DNA of 64,000 nucleotides from Leptoclinus maculatus (Eukaryota > Chordata > Actinopteri > Perciformes > Stichaeidae), in NCBI GenBank assembly GCA_032191485.1, contig JAVDOI010000043.1, positions 1 to 64,000 on the forward strand, written 5' to 3'. Under the pieces are notes generated by a model. That model saw only the letters and a list, made by a program, of their open reading frames with translations. It made no database searches and was not told the origin of the DNA. This document shows, in pieces, positions 14,027-27,491 of the stretch (position 1 is the stretch's first letter; each line of letters starts with the position of its first letter). Both the position numbers and the translations under genes were made by a program.

Positions 14027-14577
14027 CTCGCGTTGGTGCAGTCGTTGTACAGCGTCTCGAAGTCTTTCCTGGAGATGAGTTTACAGCGGTTCACCCCGGG
14101 CTGGATGGCGCCGAGCCCTCTGAGGATGCGGACCTGCTCCACATTGCACACCACCGGCGTGATCTCCAGCCGCTTCAGCTTGGTGTAGACCGTGTGCAGT
14201 CCGCCGACCAGGTGCTTCAGGAACAGGTCGAAAGCCTGCGGCAGGCAGATGAGCTCGCAGCCGTCCACGGTGAAAGAGGCCACTTTGGCGGCGCGCAACT
14301 CGACCATCTTGCACTCGTTGTTCTGCGGTATGTTCTCGACGGGCGACGGGGTCGAGTACACGGGCTTGCCGGGCGGCAGCGCCGCGTTCGGGATGCCCGG
14401 GCTGCCGGTGGCGAGGAGCTCCGATCTGAACAGGTTCTGTCCGGGCGCGGACGGCGGCGCCAGGGATGGAGACGGCGACGAAGTTGTCGTCTGCGGGGAC
14501 GTCGTCAGGGTGGGAGTCGAGATCGGAGGCGGCGCGACCAGAGTAGTTGGTGGGATCAGAGCAGCCGGTACGGCCAT
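14027..14577 (-). CDS. dach1: Dachshund homolog 1, coding exon 1 (partial gene)
   Basis: Dachshund is a nuclear transcriptional co-factor acting with Six/Eya proteins in eye, limb and muscle development. The exon encodes 183 full codons plus two bases. Residues 1-10 read MAVPAALIPP, as in vertebrate DACH1; residues 11-85 are a Pro/Ser/Thr-rich linker; residues about 88-183 are the Ski/Sno/Dac-type DNA-binding fold (DACHbox-N), with ELICLPQAFDLFLKHLVGG and LRGLGAIQPGVNRCKLI clearly visible. The start at 14,577 is secure: an in-frame TAG lies at 14,586-14,584, and the ATG has A at -3 and G at +4. The exon ends in a consensus donor (AG|GTAAGC) at 14,027/14,026. The linker lacks the long poly-Gly and poly-Ser tracts of mammalian DACH1, so it is much shorter. 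DACH2 is less likely because the N-terminus and linker match DACH1. Confidence 0.96.
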
Positions 14578-14890
14578 GGTCACCTACAGGAGGGGGAAGA
14601 GAGTAGCCGAAGTTCAAAGTAGAAAAACCCAGCCTGCCGAGACACCGCTAAATGAAAGAATCCACGAGAGTTTAGCTCCTCGGATAAGTTGTGAAGTAAA
14701 AAGAGCTGCCGAGAAAAGGCGTGCTGAGTGAGGGCGTAGGGGGGTGGGGAGGGGGGCTGAGCGGCGGGACAATGATCAAAGATAGGAGGAGGAATGACAG
14801 GAGGAAAATGAGCTGAAAAGTGCAGCTCCGCTCTGTGGATGAGTTGTTGTTGTCACACGGTACGGAGGGGGCGGAGCTAGGGGACACGCA
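14578..14890 (-). promoter_or_regulatory. dach1: dach1 5' UTR and proximal promoter region
   Basis: The sequence directly upstream of the dach1 start codon is GC-moderate, with purine/pyrimidine-rich tracts and a GGGGGCGGAGC GC-box-like site near 14,868-14,878. No TATA box is evident. The transcription start cannot be set from sequence alone. The assignment rests on position next to the secure start codon. Confidence 0.55.
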
Positions 14891-16559
14891 AGCCTTTGAA
14901 GAACAGACGTGTTCCAGTCTGTTCCGATTGTTTATTCCACGTTAGAGGAATACGGTTACATCGGGTGATACACGTGAACAAATTAAAATGTTTTTTTTTA
15001 TAACTGTGGTCAAAAACAAACTCACGTGTAAGATTCAGTGGCTGCAGCCACACAGGAGGCTACACCTGCTACCAGACGGTATGCAAGCCCACAGTGACCC
15101 TACCGCCCGGTGATCACTGTGGGCAAACAACTCTTTAAAAGCATCTTCTCAAGCCTAAATGGGATCTTAGGTGCAGCCATTGTTACTGCGGTGCTTCTTT
15201 CTCCTTCACTTTGTTTTATTTTGGATGTCATTGACTTCGTTGTCATATGTTCTGAGTGAGTGAGTGTTCAAGGTGCACACTGTCTGTCAGAGAGGGAACA
15301 AGAGAAGTTTAATTGAATTAGCTCTTTGTGTTCTTTGTATTTACAGTCAAAGTGGCTCTGGCTTTTTGTATGAAGTAACAGCATGACACGACGTGAGGCA
15401 ATGGTGGTTTTTACATGACGACGTATAAATATAAAAGTACATTTACTCACTAAAAGTTAGACTGTAACACCTCATCTTCAACAGAATGCGTTGTAAACGT
15501 TTCATATCATGTTGTCAGATTAATAACAACTATTGTGTTGAACGTGAAACAAATGATGGCAGCAGTGTTAAAATAGTTAATGAACAGATGAGCTGCAGAT
15601 AAAGAGGCACTCCTGCCCATGAGAGAAACCAAAGCCTTCATATTACCAGAGCCTAATATATGTAAGAACCTGAAGTGGTGTGAGAACACAGGCTAATAGA
15701 GTTAAAACCAGCATTTAACTACACAGACCACAACGTTGGTAACGGTTCACTTCTGGGGTGTCTCGCACAGTGTTGCAATGGGAACGTTTGCCTCTGCACG
15801 CATAGTGCACGACCTCCAGGACAGAACACCAGCCTGTTGAAGGTTCGCACTCTTTCACGGTGAAGAGTGCTGAGCCGAGCTTAACTCGGCTACAACGGGA
15901 ACTCTCAAACCTTCTCCCGACCTCAGGCGGCGCAGCAGAAGGAGGGATAAAGGCAGAGAGGGAGGAAGTGCAGCGCTTGTATGGTGGAGGAGGTGGGGTC
16001 ATGTCCGTGTACAATAAGAGCTCACGTAGAGTTCACGCATGTGACCACTGGAGCACGTCATCAATTACAATACCTTTCCCCCCAGATCAATCTGTGGGTG
16101 TAAGACACTGAACTACACCGCTGGATCATTCCAGCGTGCACGTCTCACTGATACATCCATTAAGAGAAACAGGCCGTAGATCTATTCAAAGCTGGTCTGC
16201 GGGAACCTTGTTTGGAGTTTTGCAGAAATTAAAGTTATGTATAAAAAGCAAAATTCAGCCGAGACAACTGTTAGGGCTTTTTATCTTTTGGTCCCCAATT
16301 TGGTAGCACTCATTAGATTGCATTACATTTCCAAATAAGCAGTTCTACTCTAGCTTTGCACTGTTTGTTTGTGTTTTTTTTAATCAAAAGTTGTCCATTT
16401 GCTGTTAGATGTATTTGCAAAAGCTGGGTTTTGCAGAGTACATTCATACTTACCATGACTCCTTTTTAAGTGGAATGAGTGCGGTGCACATCAGGGAGGC
16501 TGCTGCTTATCACCGTCTGCATTGGCCTTAATATTCCGTGTATTGCTGTTGTCCTGTTG

Positions 16560-16870
16560 TGTCAGATCAGCTTTAAGATAAGCAGTGTGCCGCTTTCAAA
16601 ATTATCATTCAGGGAAAGAGGTGGCTTGTAGTGTAAAATCAATAGCTGCTTAAAATTCATTGCCAGGCAATCCATTTGCCCTTTATGTTGCTAACCTTTC
16701 ACTTAAATATGCACCATATTAAGATTTCATTATATACAATGAATGTCACAACAGTTTGCCCACTATTTCTCTTGTTTGCATGGGTTAACTGCAAATCATT
16801 GTGCTTGTAATGTCTGAAAAATGACTTTCATTAACATTATGCAGGGGAAAAAATAAAAATGAGGCAGAGT
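16560..16870. promoter_or_regulatory. Candidate conserved non-coding block upstream of dach1
   Basis: About 2 kb upstream of dach1; repeat-free, with TTAAGATAAG, TCAATAGCTG and ATTAAGATTTCATTA words. Candidate enhancer on appearance only. Confidence 0.35.
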
Positions 16871-19800
16871 TGCCTAATAGGTATTAAAAGGCGCCACAGG
16901 ATATGTGTGATGTTTGAGATACAGACGCCCTTTCAACAGGCTGGGTGGGCTGCATGTGACCCCGGTTATGAAAACACAGAAACGCAAAAATAAAGTCTGT
17001 GAACTTTGTTGTAATGCAGCGCACACACAAAGAGCACCACTAATTGTACAAAGCATGCACGGGAAGCTCTCTTTAAAGGCAGCAGCTCTCTACAACGTAT
17101 TACTTGTGACAACAACGTGACTTTGTTCTTTCTTCTTCATGCACAGCTGGGACCAAGTTGTCTCTGCAAAAAAGTAGTTTGAAACTGGTACCGTGAGGGA
17201 AGTTTCCAGCGCTCAGTAACGCAGACGGTTCTCCTGAAAGTACACAGAAGTACAGTACACGTGGAGGAGATTGCAGTAAACAAATGACTGTGTCAAAATG
17301 TAATCACCCGGCGTGATGAATGGCATCAGGAGAGTGTTTCAAAATGTATGGATATGGGACAAGACTTGTGTATGATCAATGACACAGTATATTGTTTGAT
17401 GTCATAATTTATTCACCCCATAAAGCTTTGATAAAACAATGTTGAAAAGCAATTTAAATTGAATTCATTTAAATGTCAATTCTCATGGTTAGGATTTTTC
17501 TATAATTGGCTATTTAATTAAAATAATTTTCATAGTCATTAATACAGCCGGCAACTTGTGGCGCACTGACGTGTTTTAATTACATGGTATTAACAAAATT
17601 GATATGCTTTAGAAAGCACGGTGAATAAGAAATAATTAGACCAATCATACATCATCCTCTTATGGACGTTAAGTGTATCACAATATAATTGATGAACTTA
17701 AAAAACAAGAGAGATAAATAACTTTAATTGAAGAGTTGGTGTACAGAGCCAGGAACAAAGAATCATACCCACGATGTATTATATTTCAGAGGCAATTCAT
17801 TATCTATAACATCACTTAGCTCTCTGTGCCCAGCGCTCTCCGCTAACCTATGATTACATGACATTTGAAAGCAGTGATACTGTGTAGTCTTTTAAAATGT
17901 CCTTTTACCTAGTCGGCATAAATCTTCAAACTGCTTTTCCGCATGGGCAAGTAGGGGGGGGGGGGGGCAGCTTCAGACATAAGAATCATTTAGATGCTTG
18001 GAATAAAGCACTTATTGATCATGAATATTTGTTTCTCCAAGGTTACGCTGCCTTGACCCCATCTATCCTTAGCCACCCGTCCAACACAAACATGCCACTT
18101 GGGGTGAGGGGGGAGACGTCAGGGAGCACACTGGTGGTGGAGGGGGGGTGATAATTCTCCCCACTGGCCACACTGATTACTTTTCTAATTACAAATACCA
18201 GCGTAGGGCTTCTCTCATCGTGTCCACTTATGTATTCTTCCGTACAGAATCACTGCCTTTACAGTCACAGTCCAGAATGTGTGAAATGACACAACTGGGA
18301 ATGAATCAGCAGCTAAGTTGAGAAATCGATTAGCCATTGAAGTCCTTTTTATGACAAAACTCCAAACATTCTGTGATCCAAGCTTCTCAAATCAGAGAGT
18401 TTGCTGTTTTATATCATTGCACATGAAATCTCTCTGTTATTTGGACTGATGGTCGGAGGACACAAGGCACCACCGTGGACAGTCGGAGGATTACTCAAAA
18501 AGAAAGCTCTCGTCTCCACAAAGCTGCATTTCTGCTCCGCAGCTGTTGCCCAAAATATAATTCCCCGACTCCGTTCACCAGTTTTACAGTCAAAGTTTTA
18601 CGAACAAAGTCAAAGTCAAAGTGTAAAGCGTGATTAAAACAACACACACTGACCAACGTGACCAAAGAGAAGCCTACAAAGACAGAGTCCACAGTTCGGA
18701 TCAGCTGCATCGTTGACGTTCTCTACTTGTGCACAATCACAGTTTCTTAAAGAGCAGTGCCACATTTAGTACCAGTATCTCTCCACAGTAGACGTGCATT
18801 GTAAATGCGGGTGATTTAATCTTCCCCCTCTTAATGCAACTGTCACAGGGCAGGACTCAGACTCAGCTGAGCGAATGCAACGCTCCTCCACACAAAGTAT
18901 TGGAAATAACAGCTCTCTGGTAATGTGACTGCTCAAAAGAGGAGCAAATGGAGTTCACTTGGTTTTCAAAGAGCCAGCCTCACCCACAATTAGAGCAGTC
19001 ACGGCCCACGTCCTGCAGCACTTCATTTGATGCCGCGCAGCCTCCAATATAACCGGGGTGCAGGAAACAGAGAGATTTGTGGATATCTAAATTGCCAAAG
19101 CAGAAACCTGTATAAACAGCGGTAATTACCGGGCCATTGACAGTCTCTCAGTGTTGTGCTCATTCTGCCACAGCCGCAGTGATTAAAATGAATCCTCATC
19201 GACTTCTCCATTAAAGCGCTGGCAGGAGCGATCCCGTGACCTTTCCCCATTGATTGAACATAACAATCACAATTCAATTGTAATGCAAAGAGAACATTTG
19301 TTATAATGTACACGAGATGCATGAGCCATTTCCTGGTAGCGGGGAAGGGTAATCAATGGAGTGACTCTTGGCGTGATGCAAGGAGAATGAGGCTGTGTTT
19401 GCGGGCCCTAATTCACACAGCCTGCAGTGTATGATGGAAGCCAATGATATGCATGTAAACGCTCTGCTCATTCTTCAATGGGATAATAACAAATCCTGAT
19501 TTCTCTGTCCATAAAACGCTAACAGCCCCAGCGCCGCCATGATTGGCAGCGGTGCACGAATACACACAGATGCACTTCAGGTTCACTCCGAGATCAGAGT
19601 TTGATTCGTGTACGGGGTCACGTGGCGAGATCTCTCCCGACTCATCCGTCAGAGAACGGTGCCACGACGCTCATTGAATTACTGAGCGGGAGACGCGAGT
19701 GCATACGTACAGTTGGAACAATCTGAAATGCATCTGTAGCCTTCTGTGCGTTCTAGCGGTGGTCGGGCAAGGACAAGCTTGTGAAGACGTAATTACTGAT

Positions 19801-21442
19801 GATCAGCTAAACTCCAGCGGGTGAAAGCACAACTTGCACAATCCTCGCGCCACAGACGAGGAAAGCATGATCGGCATAACAAACCCCGTCACCGTTCAAT
19901 CCCTCTTTAGAAGCTGCACTCCATCATGTCTTTCAAAAAAACGCCGTATGAAGAGTGTATGCGAATGATGTCCTTAAGGGATTTCTTTTTAGAATCAGGA
20001 GATTATAGTTTACACGGACATTAAACAGATTAAACCAGTCAGCTCTCTAAAGGCAGTTTATCTAATGGAGGAAATGTGGTATGCTAATTGAGAAATTCCG
20101 ATGGTAAAATTATATTTAAACCTCTCTCTCTCTCTCTGCTGGAGGATTTTAGTTTGTCTTGATGAAATCAAATGGCTAATCACAGCCATAAGCTGTGAGG
20201 CGTTAGCTGAGTGAAACAGTGTTTGCCATGCTAAAAGGTAATTGTCTCGGAAAACTTCCTCGATGACAGATTCAATTCCATTTAGTAAATGTTTAATAAA
20301 TGCTGTACAAACAGGCAGCCCCGTATCTCGCTGCGCTTAGGAAACAAAGGGAAACTTTAATTGCTTTAATCATCTCCGAGCTTTGACGTTGTTATTGGCC
20401 TTAAAAATAGCAGTTAACAGAACCTGTCCTGCTGAGGAAATTGAACCACATTTGGAAAGTGATCCGTAATTAAGATAGGGGCATCCCGAAGCAGCTCGGC
20501 CCGGCAAACTGTTGTGACTATAGGAAAAAACATTCCAAGTCACACAAAGCTATTCAATTAACAGAAGGACCCAAGAAAAACAACCTCCCTATTATGTATC
20601 ACTTACTTTAATCAGATGGAAAGCGATTGTATCCCTTTTTGAAAATCCCTGAACACAAACATGTTAATTAACAGATAGGAGGGTGGAAAGATGTATTTTT
20701 CATTAGTGGGTGAAATAATGTTCCCCTTTAACATCAAGGAAAATCAACTGCTTACTGCAGTTAAACCAGTCAGCGGTGTAAATTCCCTGCCAGCATTTTT
20801 ATTTAAAACCTCATTAATGTGTTTCAACCCGGCATAGCTGTACCTTTAATCTGCACTAAAAGGAAATAATGCGTTTCCTGCTTTATTTACCAGCCTTACT
20901 TAACAAGTGTTCCTGTACAATTAGAATTGTTAATAGATCTGGAAACAAAAGGACTTTGAAGGTGGGAAAGTGCTGACATTATTTCACAGGGGAAAAACAC
21001 TCCTGAGAAAAAAGGATCTGCTGTAAATGTAGTTTCCTGGAACACAGGCGCACTGCAATGTTGCTCTCTCTCATTAGAAATGCCATGCACAGGACATAAA
21101 TCAAGGCCCGTAAAACATTTCATTGCCACACAACACTAAATTACACACTGGCTGGTTTGCCACACTGATTGTGTTTAAACATTGTAATTTTACTTTATTC
21201 CCATTAAATCTATGCAGAGTTTTTACAATCCATAAACAGAGCATCTGTAATAAAAGTTAATAAATGTCAGGATTTGCATTTGAGGGGGGGGGGCTGCTAC
21301 ATTTTTTTGAAAATATCAATCCATGAACCTTTCAACGTTTCATCAAACAGAATGCTAATTGTACCTTTAGGAATTTAGAAGACAAGTGACAAGAAATGAG
21401 ATGCAACGTCCTTTGGAATCAGGAAAGCAGCTCAACTGTGAT

Positions 21443-22532
21443 GCAGTGAGGGTGAGGCCCAAAGACCAGAGGACTGTGACAGGATGAATGTCCAGTGAGG
21501 GTGAGGCCCAAAGACCAGAGGACTGTGACAGGATGAATGTCCAGTGAGGGTGAGGCCCAAAGCACAGAGGACTGTGACAGGATGAATGTCCAGTGAGGGT
21601 GAGGCCCAAAGACCAGAGGACTGTGACAGGATGAATGTCCAGTGAGGGTGAGGCCCAAAGACCAGAGGACTGTGACAGGATGAATGTCCAGTGAGGGTGA
21701 GGCCCAAAGCACAGAGGACTGTGACAGGATGAATGTCCAGTGAGGGTGAGGCCCAAAGAACAGAGGACTGTGACAGGATGAATGTCCAGTGAGGGTGAGG
21801 CCCAAAGAACAGAGCAGGACTGTGACAGGATGAATGTCCAGTGAGGGTGAGGCCCAAAGAACAGAGGACTGTGACAGGATGAATGTCCAGTGAGGGTGAG
21901 GCCCAAAGAACAGAGGACTGTGACAGGATGAATGTCCAGTGAGGGTGAGGCCCAAATAACAGAGCAGGACTGTGACAGGATGAATGTCCAGTGAGGGTGA
22001 GGCCCAAAGAACAGAGGACTGTGACAGGATGAATGTCCAGTGAGGGTGAGGCCCAAAGAACAGAGGACTGTGACAGGATGAATGTCCAGTGAGGGTGAGG
22101 CCCAAAGAACAGAGGACTGTGACAGGATGAATGTCCAGTGAGGGTGAGGCCCAAATAACAGAGCAGGACTGTGACAGGATGAATGTCCAGTGAGGGTGAG
22201 GCCCAAAGAACAGAGGACTGTGACAGGATGAATGTCCAGTGAGGGTGAGGCCCAAAGAACAGAGGACTGTGACAGGATGAATGTCCAGTGAGGGTGAGGC
22301 CCAAAGCACAGAGGACTGTGACAGGATGAATGTCCAGTGAGGGTGAGGCCCAAAGCACAGAGGACTGTGACAGGATGAATGTCCAGTGAGGGTGAGGCCC
22401 AAAGACCAGAGGACTGTGACAGGATGAATGTCCAGTGAGGGTGAGGCCCAAAGACCAGAGGACTGTGACAGGATGAATGTCCAGTGAGGGTGAGGCCCAA
22501 AGACCAGAGGACTGTGACAGGATGAATGTCCA
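21443..22532. repeat. 49-bp minisatellite, 22 copies
   Basis: Tandem array of a 49-bp unit beginning CCAGTGAGGGTGAGGCCCAA. Most of the unit is invariant; variation is confined to one site after GGCCCAA: AGACC, AGCAC, AGAAC or ATAAC, with three copies having an extra CAG (52 bp). AGACC units occupy both ends (copies 1, 2, 4, 5 and 20-22), AGCAC lie just inside, and AGAAC/ATAAC fill the centre. Because 49 is not a multiple of three and no unit has a minus-strand stop, all three minus frames stay open for about 1 kb; these are not genes. Confidence 0.97.
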
Positions 22533-22783
22533 TGTCGTACGATGGAATCCTACACTTCTCTATATGATCAGGTATAATTGAATTTCAGTATGTTAGGTGT
22601 TTTCCATTAGACTTGTTTGTCAGCCTGTTCTTCATCTCCTCTATTTCCTCTTATTCTTCTTATTGTATGATATTGATATAGGACACAGTGAATTATAGCA
22701 GATGCTATTAGCTCCCAGCTGACCCGGGCTCACCTCAGATACTCCATGTGTATATGTAGCCGACTGTGGACTGTGCAGTTGTG

Positions 22784-22833
22784 TAGTGAGACTAGTGAGA
22801 CTAGTGAGACTAGTGAGACTAGTGAGACTAGTG
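22784..22833. repeat. 9-bp tandem repeat (TAGTGAGAC)
   Basis: Five full copies of TAGTGAGAC plus a partial one, about 250 bp beyond the 49-bp minisatellite. Unit unrelated to it except for the word GTGAG. Confidence 0.9.
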
Positions 22834-24469
22834 TCAGTTCAATTACTCATATGAATGCTATAAACTAGAGTTTCTGTTAACTATAATAGAAGATAGTGGA
22901 AATAGTAATAAATAGTGTGAGGGGGACCTTTTGTTGAATGCATTTGAAGACATTAATCTGTTATCTTAGTTCTTATCAAGATCTATTAAATAGTGAAAGC
23001 AATCTTGTGCTACTTTAGTACTACTAAGGAACTACAAACTCTACTTCGTATGTCTCGATTTAAACAAGTTATTCGCCCTGATCCTAGAACAGTGTTTTGG
23101 TTTCATTCCTGACCGTGTGGAACTGACTGTGAACATTCTTCTGACTGTAAGGTAACATGGAGCTGTATCTACTCTTTATTTCACAGCTTTTACAGAGTTA
23201 GTTATCTCATTTGGTCGGTTAATTGCTGGTCTTACTTTCAGAAGGAGAAAAGTGCGTCTTAACGCATTATTTTGTAACCATGTAACGTTAGCACGATAAC
23301 ATGGTGGAATTAGCACGCTAACTTTAGCTCGTTAACTAGCGAGCCGCTAAATGAGTAGAATGGGACAACCTGAAGCTTCATCTACACACTCTCACAGCGT
23401 AGGAAAGCACCTCGCTATCTCCAGATGATCATCAACACTCGTTCCTCAGATGCTGTAATGGGCTGGGAGCACAGAGAGGAGAGAACAGGCTTGTGCTGCG
23501 ATTGTAACGCTACACACAAAGAATAATAACGATAGATGCTGAGGGGCGGGGGGGGTATGAAAAGAGAGCATTAATATTATTTTAATTCATGATGAAGATG
23601 AATCGGTCAAATTTATCTCAGAGTTAGCCGTTAAGATTAGGGCTCATTTAAAACATTTAGATGCTGTTTTGAGCCATTTGTAACCATGGAATGATTATTC
23701 TTCACCCCGTGCTGTACGGTCTATTTGACTCTAAATGACCATCATTTACTAAATGAACACCATTTGAATTGAAGATGAAGATGAAGAAGACTTGAAACTA
23801 GAGATTGAGACCATGAACTCATGTTTACAATGTTTACTGAGGTAATAAATCAAGAGAGAAGTAGAGTCATCTTCTCATAGACGTCTATACAAACTGACTT
23901 GTTTTTGCAACAGTAGGAGTCATTTAAAAGAATGCAGGTTTAAGACACTCTTCAGAACAGGAGGTTGCCGTTTGCAGTTACCTTTTAATGTGCATCACTG
24001 GCCAATACCCAGCTAGTTAACGTCAGCCTCTGATACCAATCCAGTACATCGGCTCATCTGGTCATTAACATAAACACCAAGAGACAAACTTCTAATTACT
24101 TCACTGTCATGCCAGCCAAGCTGAAGAGAAGCTGCTCACCAGTAACATCAGCCTCAGGCTGTAACAATGGAAGGAACCAATGCTGTGTCACATCGTCCGT
24201 GTTCAAGCTTAGTAATCATGATCACCGTATGATACCGATATCATGGTGCATGATATACTAAGATTTTACGGTATGAATTATAACATTAAGCAGTCGTTCT
24301 TCATTTTAGCGTCGGCGCTGTAATACATCAATACGTGTTAGCAGGGCGGCACCATGTGCTATAATATCTCTCCGTTTGCAGAGGGTTACTATGCTCGGCT
24401 GACTTAGTAAACTATGCGTCCAACAACAATGATTATTCATGTCATTCTTCAAAGGTCCTTGAGAGGATC

Positions 24470-24910
24470 TCCATGCAGCAGCGAGTCACCCTTTCCTATT
24501 AATTCAAGCTTGGCTAAGATTGTACCATCTGGGCCCTTGTACTCCGTGATTAATGCCGACGAGTTGATTCATATGTGCAATTGGAGTTTAATAAACAAGG
24601 ATTTCAGAGTTAAATGGCACATACAAATGCTTGGGATGAACTCGTTCATAGCACCTAATTTGTGTTCCTGGCAATAAAGCCCACTCATAATTGCTCACTA
24701 CAATCGTCTCCCAGATACACAAATATGGGGATTTTGTGATTAACATAATGCGTTTCTTCCAGAGACGGATTAATCCGACAATTCTAAGATGCCTTCAGAC
24801 ATATGTACATAAGATTCTTTATTTGGTCCAAATTAACTTACTACTGGGACAGCGTGATTATGACTGGCACAAAAACATAATTACTGTTCATCATTGTACA
24901 GATTAAGCCC
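24470..24910. promoter_or_regulatory. Candidate conserved non-coding block
   Basis: Long complex stretch without simple repeats, with GTGATTAATGCCGAC, GGAGTTTAATAAAC and GACGGATTAATCCGAC (a near-palindrome around GGATTAATCC, a paired/bicoid-type homeodomain site near 24,767). It is open over 87 and 71 codons on the plus strand, but codon content does not look coding. Confidence 0.4.
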
Positions 24911-26039
24911 CAACAAACTTTCCCCTTTTTTAAAACAGTGTTTGTACTCGACGCCGTGGCTTTGCAAACAAAATTGACTTTGTAATTCGTCTCCTGCTCA
25001 CATTCTCTTAGTCTGTTTCAATGTCACAGCGCTCGCTGCAGACTTCACACAGGAAGGCGTTCGGGCTGCTGATAGCGTCCCAATGTGACACAGAGGCGCC
25101 ACACAACAGTGACCTCTACAGGAGCACAGGACACATCAACTGGGTCATACTGTGGTAACTGTAGGCACTGTACCAGGGGGGGCATGCCTCTGCATGTCCC
25201 AGGGATGCTTTCACTTCATGGACCCCAGCATGGATGCATTAAGCGCTTAATCTAACAGATGTTGTTGTTTAAAAGAAAGACCTTTGTTACTGAAATACTG
25301 TAATGTTAGATCCCATGTTAAAGTGTGAAAGTTGTTCTTTTACACTGTAAAGTGTATGATATAATCATAAAAAGAAAATTAACCTTATGGGTCCCTTTGG
25401 ACAGATGAGGTTACACAATTTATTTAAAAAAAACTTTACATAAAACAATCTAAGAATGTCACATTTAAATACTGTGGATGTCTAGTTGTACTATGAGCTG
25501 CGTGAAACAGCGAGATCCCGATGCAGACAGGTGAGGCTGCTGCATATCAACAAGTAATGCCCCTCTGCCTTCAGCTGGAGACAAAGAACAGTGCAGAGCA
25601 GTGTCTTTAGCGGGGCAGAAGGGGGAATGGGAGGGCGCCAAGCCCCGCAGACCACAGCCAAGTGCAGGATCACGGAGGAGGAATGAATGATGCTCTGATA
25701 AGGCACAAAGTAGAGAGGGCAGACCAAACAGGAACACTAAGAGGGGAGAATGTGCGGGGCGTTCACTGCCCGAGCAGGAACATGTGCTGATACCAATGTG
25801 CTGCTTTCTTCTGTGTTGTGTAATGTTGCACTGCATGTTTTGTTTTCTAACTAGAAGAGTAATCACTGAAAACATCCCCGTTGAGTTTGTGCAGCATGAA
25901 TAGAACTACGAGGCACATGTTCAAACCTCTCCAAGTGCTTTCATTCAAACTCTGTATTCACTTCTGACATCACAAACCAGGGCTGAGATCCTCTTAGTTG
26001 TACAGCTAACATAAGAGTCATAAGAGAAACCCTGGATCC

Positions 26040-26150
26040 AGAGCACTACCAGGATCTAATCCTTCATCTGTCCACCAAATTCTGCGCCGATCTGTTGAGC
26101 TTTTGAGATATCAAGCCGACGGGGAGGCAGAAAAATGAACTGTCTTTGTG
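26040..26150. repeat. Diverged interspersed repeat fragment
   Basis: ATCTAATCCTTCATCTGTCC followed by ACCAAATT...GATCTGTTGAGCTTTTGAGATATC..GCCGACGG resembles a common fish repeat with the pattern 'CCAAATTTGG..TTGAGATATC..GACGGACGG'. Fragmentary. Confidence 0.4.
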
Positions 26151-27441
26151 CTTCTGTGGTGGAAGCAATAAATCTGCGCGACACTTTTACTGCAATTCAA
26201 TGTATCTGTTAGAGATTTGTGAAGCAGTGATGGATACTTTCATTAGTAACAGATTAACTAACATCGAAGAGCAACACATGTGACACTCAGAGTAAAGTGT
26301 GATGTGTGGAGCTAAAACACGCCATTCTTGAGAATGTGCTCATGGCACAATTACAGACCTTAAAATGCTAAATTAGTCGTTGAGAATAGGGCCAGAGTAG
26401 AAGAAGAAGAGGAAAAAAGACGTCGGGTAATCTTCCTCTTTTCCCACACAAGGGACCAGGAGAACACAGGCTATGTTGTACCCCCCCTTTCCCTTTTACC
26501 CGAGTTCTCCTTTATGTATTCAAATTCACTTCAGCAGCATAAAATTCTCCCAAGAGACAGCATTGTCCTCCTGCTTGTCCCTCGGGCTTGCCATCTCCCA
26601 GTAACATCTCTTCACTCCACACAATTTAGCCCTGCACCGAGCAGACAGACGCTTCTTCCACAGTAGCCTCTTTTCAAATGATCAAATGATTTAATGAAAA
26701 TTAATTAAAAAGCTTTTTAAAAACAGCTACGACTGAATGCATAGAATGTTTAAAGGCTTTGTGCACATTACTCCAGTTTTCACTTGTTTTTTTCCTTCAG
26801 TGTGGCCGTCTGAAACAAATGCACTGAATAGCCTTTCACTGGTTTTATCCCCTGAATAATAATCTCTGTTGTGTTATTATGTGTGAAAATAAAGGCCACG
26901 CACATTTTCTTTTGCCCCTCGCTCTCTCTGTCTCGTTCGCATTCAGGGAACTGAGAATAGCAAATGTTACACCGATGGCTGAGTTGCAATTGCAGTTACA
27001 AATGTACGAACGCTACACTTTCATAATAACGCGGTCCAAATGCTTCAAAAGGCGCGTGGGTCTGCTCTGGTGAGCTTGAATGTGTGGTCCTTGGTGCATA
27101 AAGTAAGCATAAGGCCAACTCTATAGCAAAGAGGGCTTTACTGAATGAAATGAAGAGCCCGAGGCATCCGAGTTAATACATTAACACAGGGGAGGACGAG
27201 CAGACAGAAATACTGAGGAGCGGAACGGAACAAATGATAGAGAACAGTAATGGAATTATGATTATTCTGCCTCTTATTTTGACACGTCTTTCCCATTAAA
27301 GTGCTGAGCGTAAGTTAGAGTCTAAAGGTGCAGATATAGAATGTTTTAGGTCAAAATAAGTGAATATAACACGGAGAAGTGGACTTATCTCTCTTCACAT
27401 CGTGAGGGGTTCTGCCAGAGGCTGTCACCACACAAACATCA

Positions 27442-27442
<1 letters not shown>

Positions 27443-27490
<48 letters not shown>
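27443..27490. repeat. (CA)n microsatellite
   Basis: About 24 uninterrupted CA units in the intergenic desert. Confidence 0.95.

Positions 27491-27491
<1 letters not shown>

Noticed and set aside
14578..14583. Start of dach1 two codons upstream (GTG ACC)
   Set aside because: The upstream codon is GTG, not ATG, and follows an in-frame TAG directly. The ATG at 14,577 gives the conserved MAVPAALIPP terminus.
14081..14731. Long open frames on both strands overlapping dach1 exon 1
   Set aside because: Shadow frames of a GC-rich exon; only the minus frame starting at 14,577 has a conserved protein and correct donor.
21367..22533. Three long minus-strand open frames (327-388 codons) with repeating LTLTGHSSCHSP-type sequence
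   Set aside because: They arise from the 49-bp minisatellite: the unit has no minus-strand stop in any frame and 49 is not divisible by three, so all three frames stay open and show the same peptide cycle. No start context, splice signal or known domain.
25465..25875. 136-codon minus-strand open frame
   Set aside because: No recognisable domain, no conserved start or splice signals, and composition similar to surrounding non-coding DNA.
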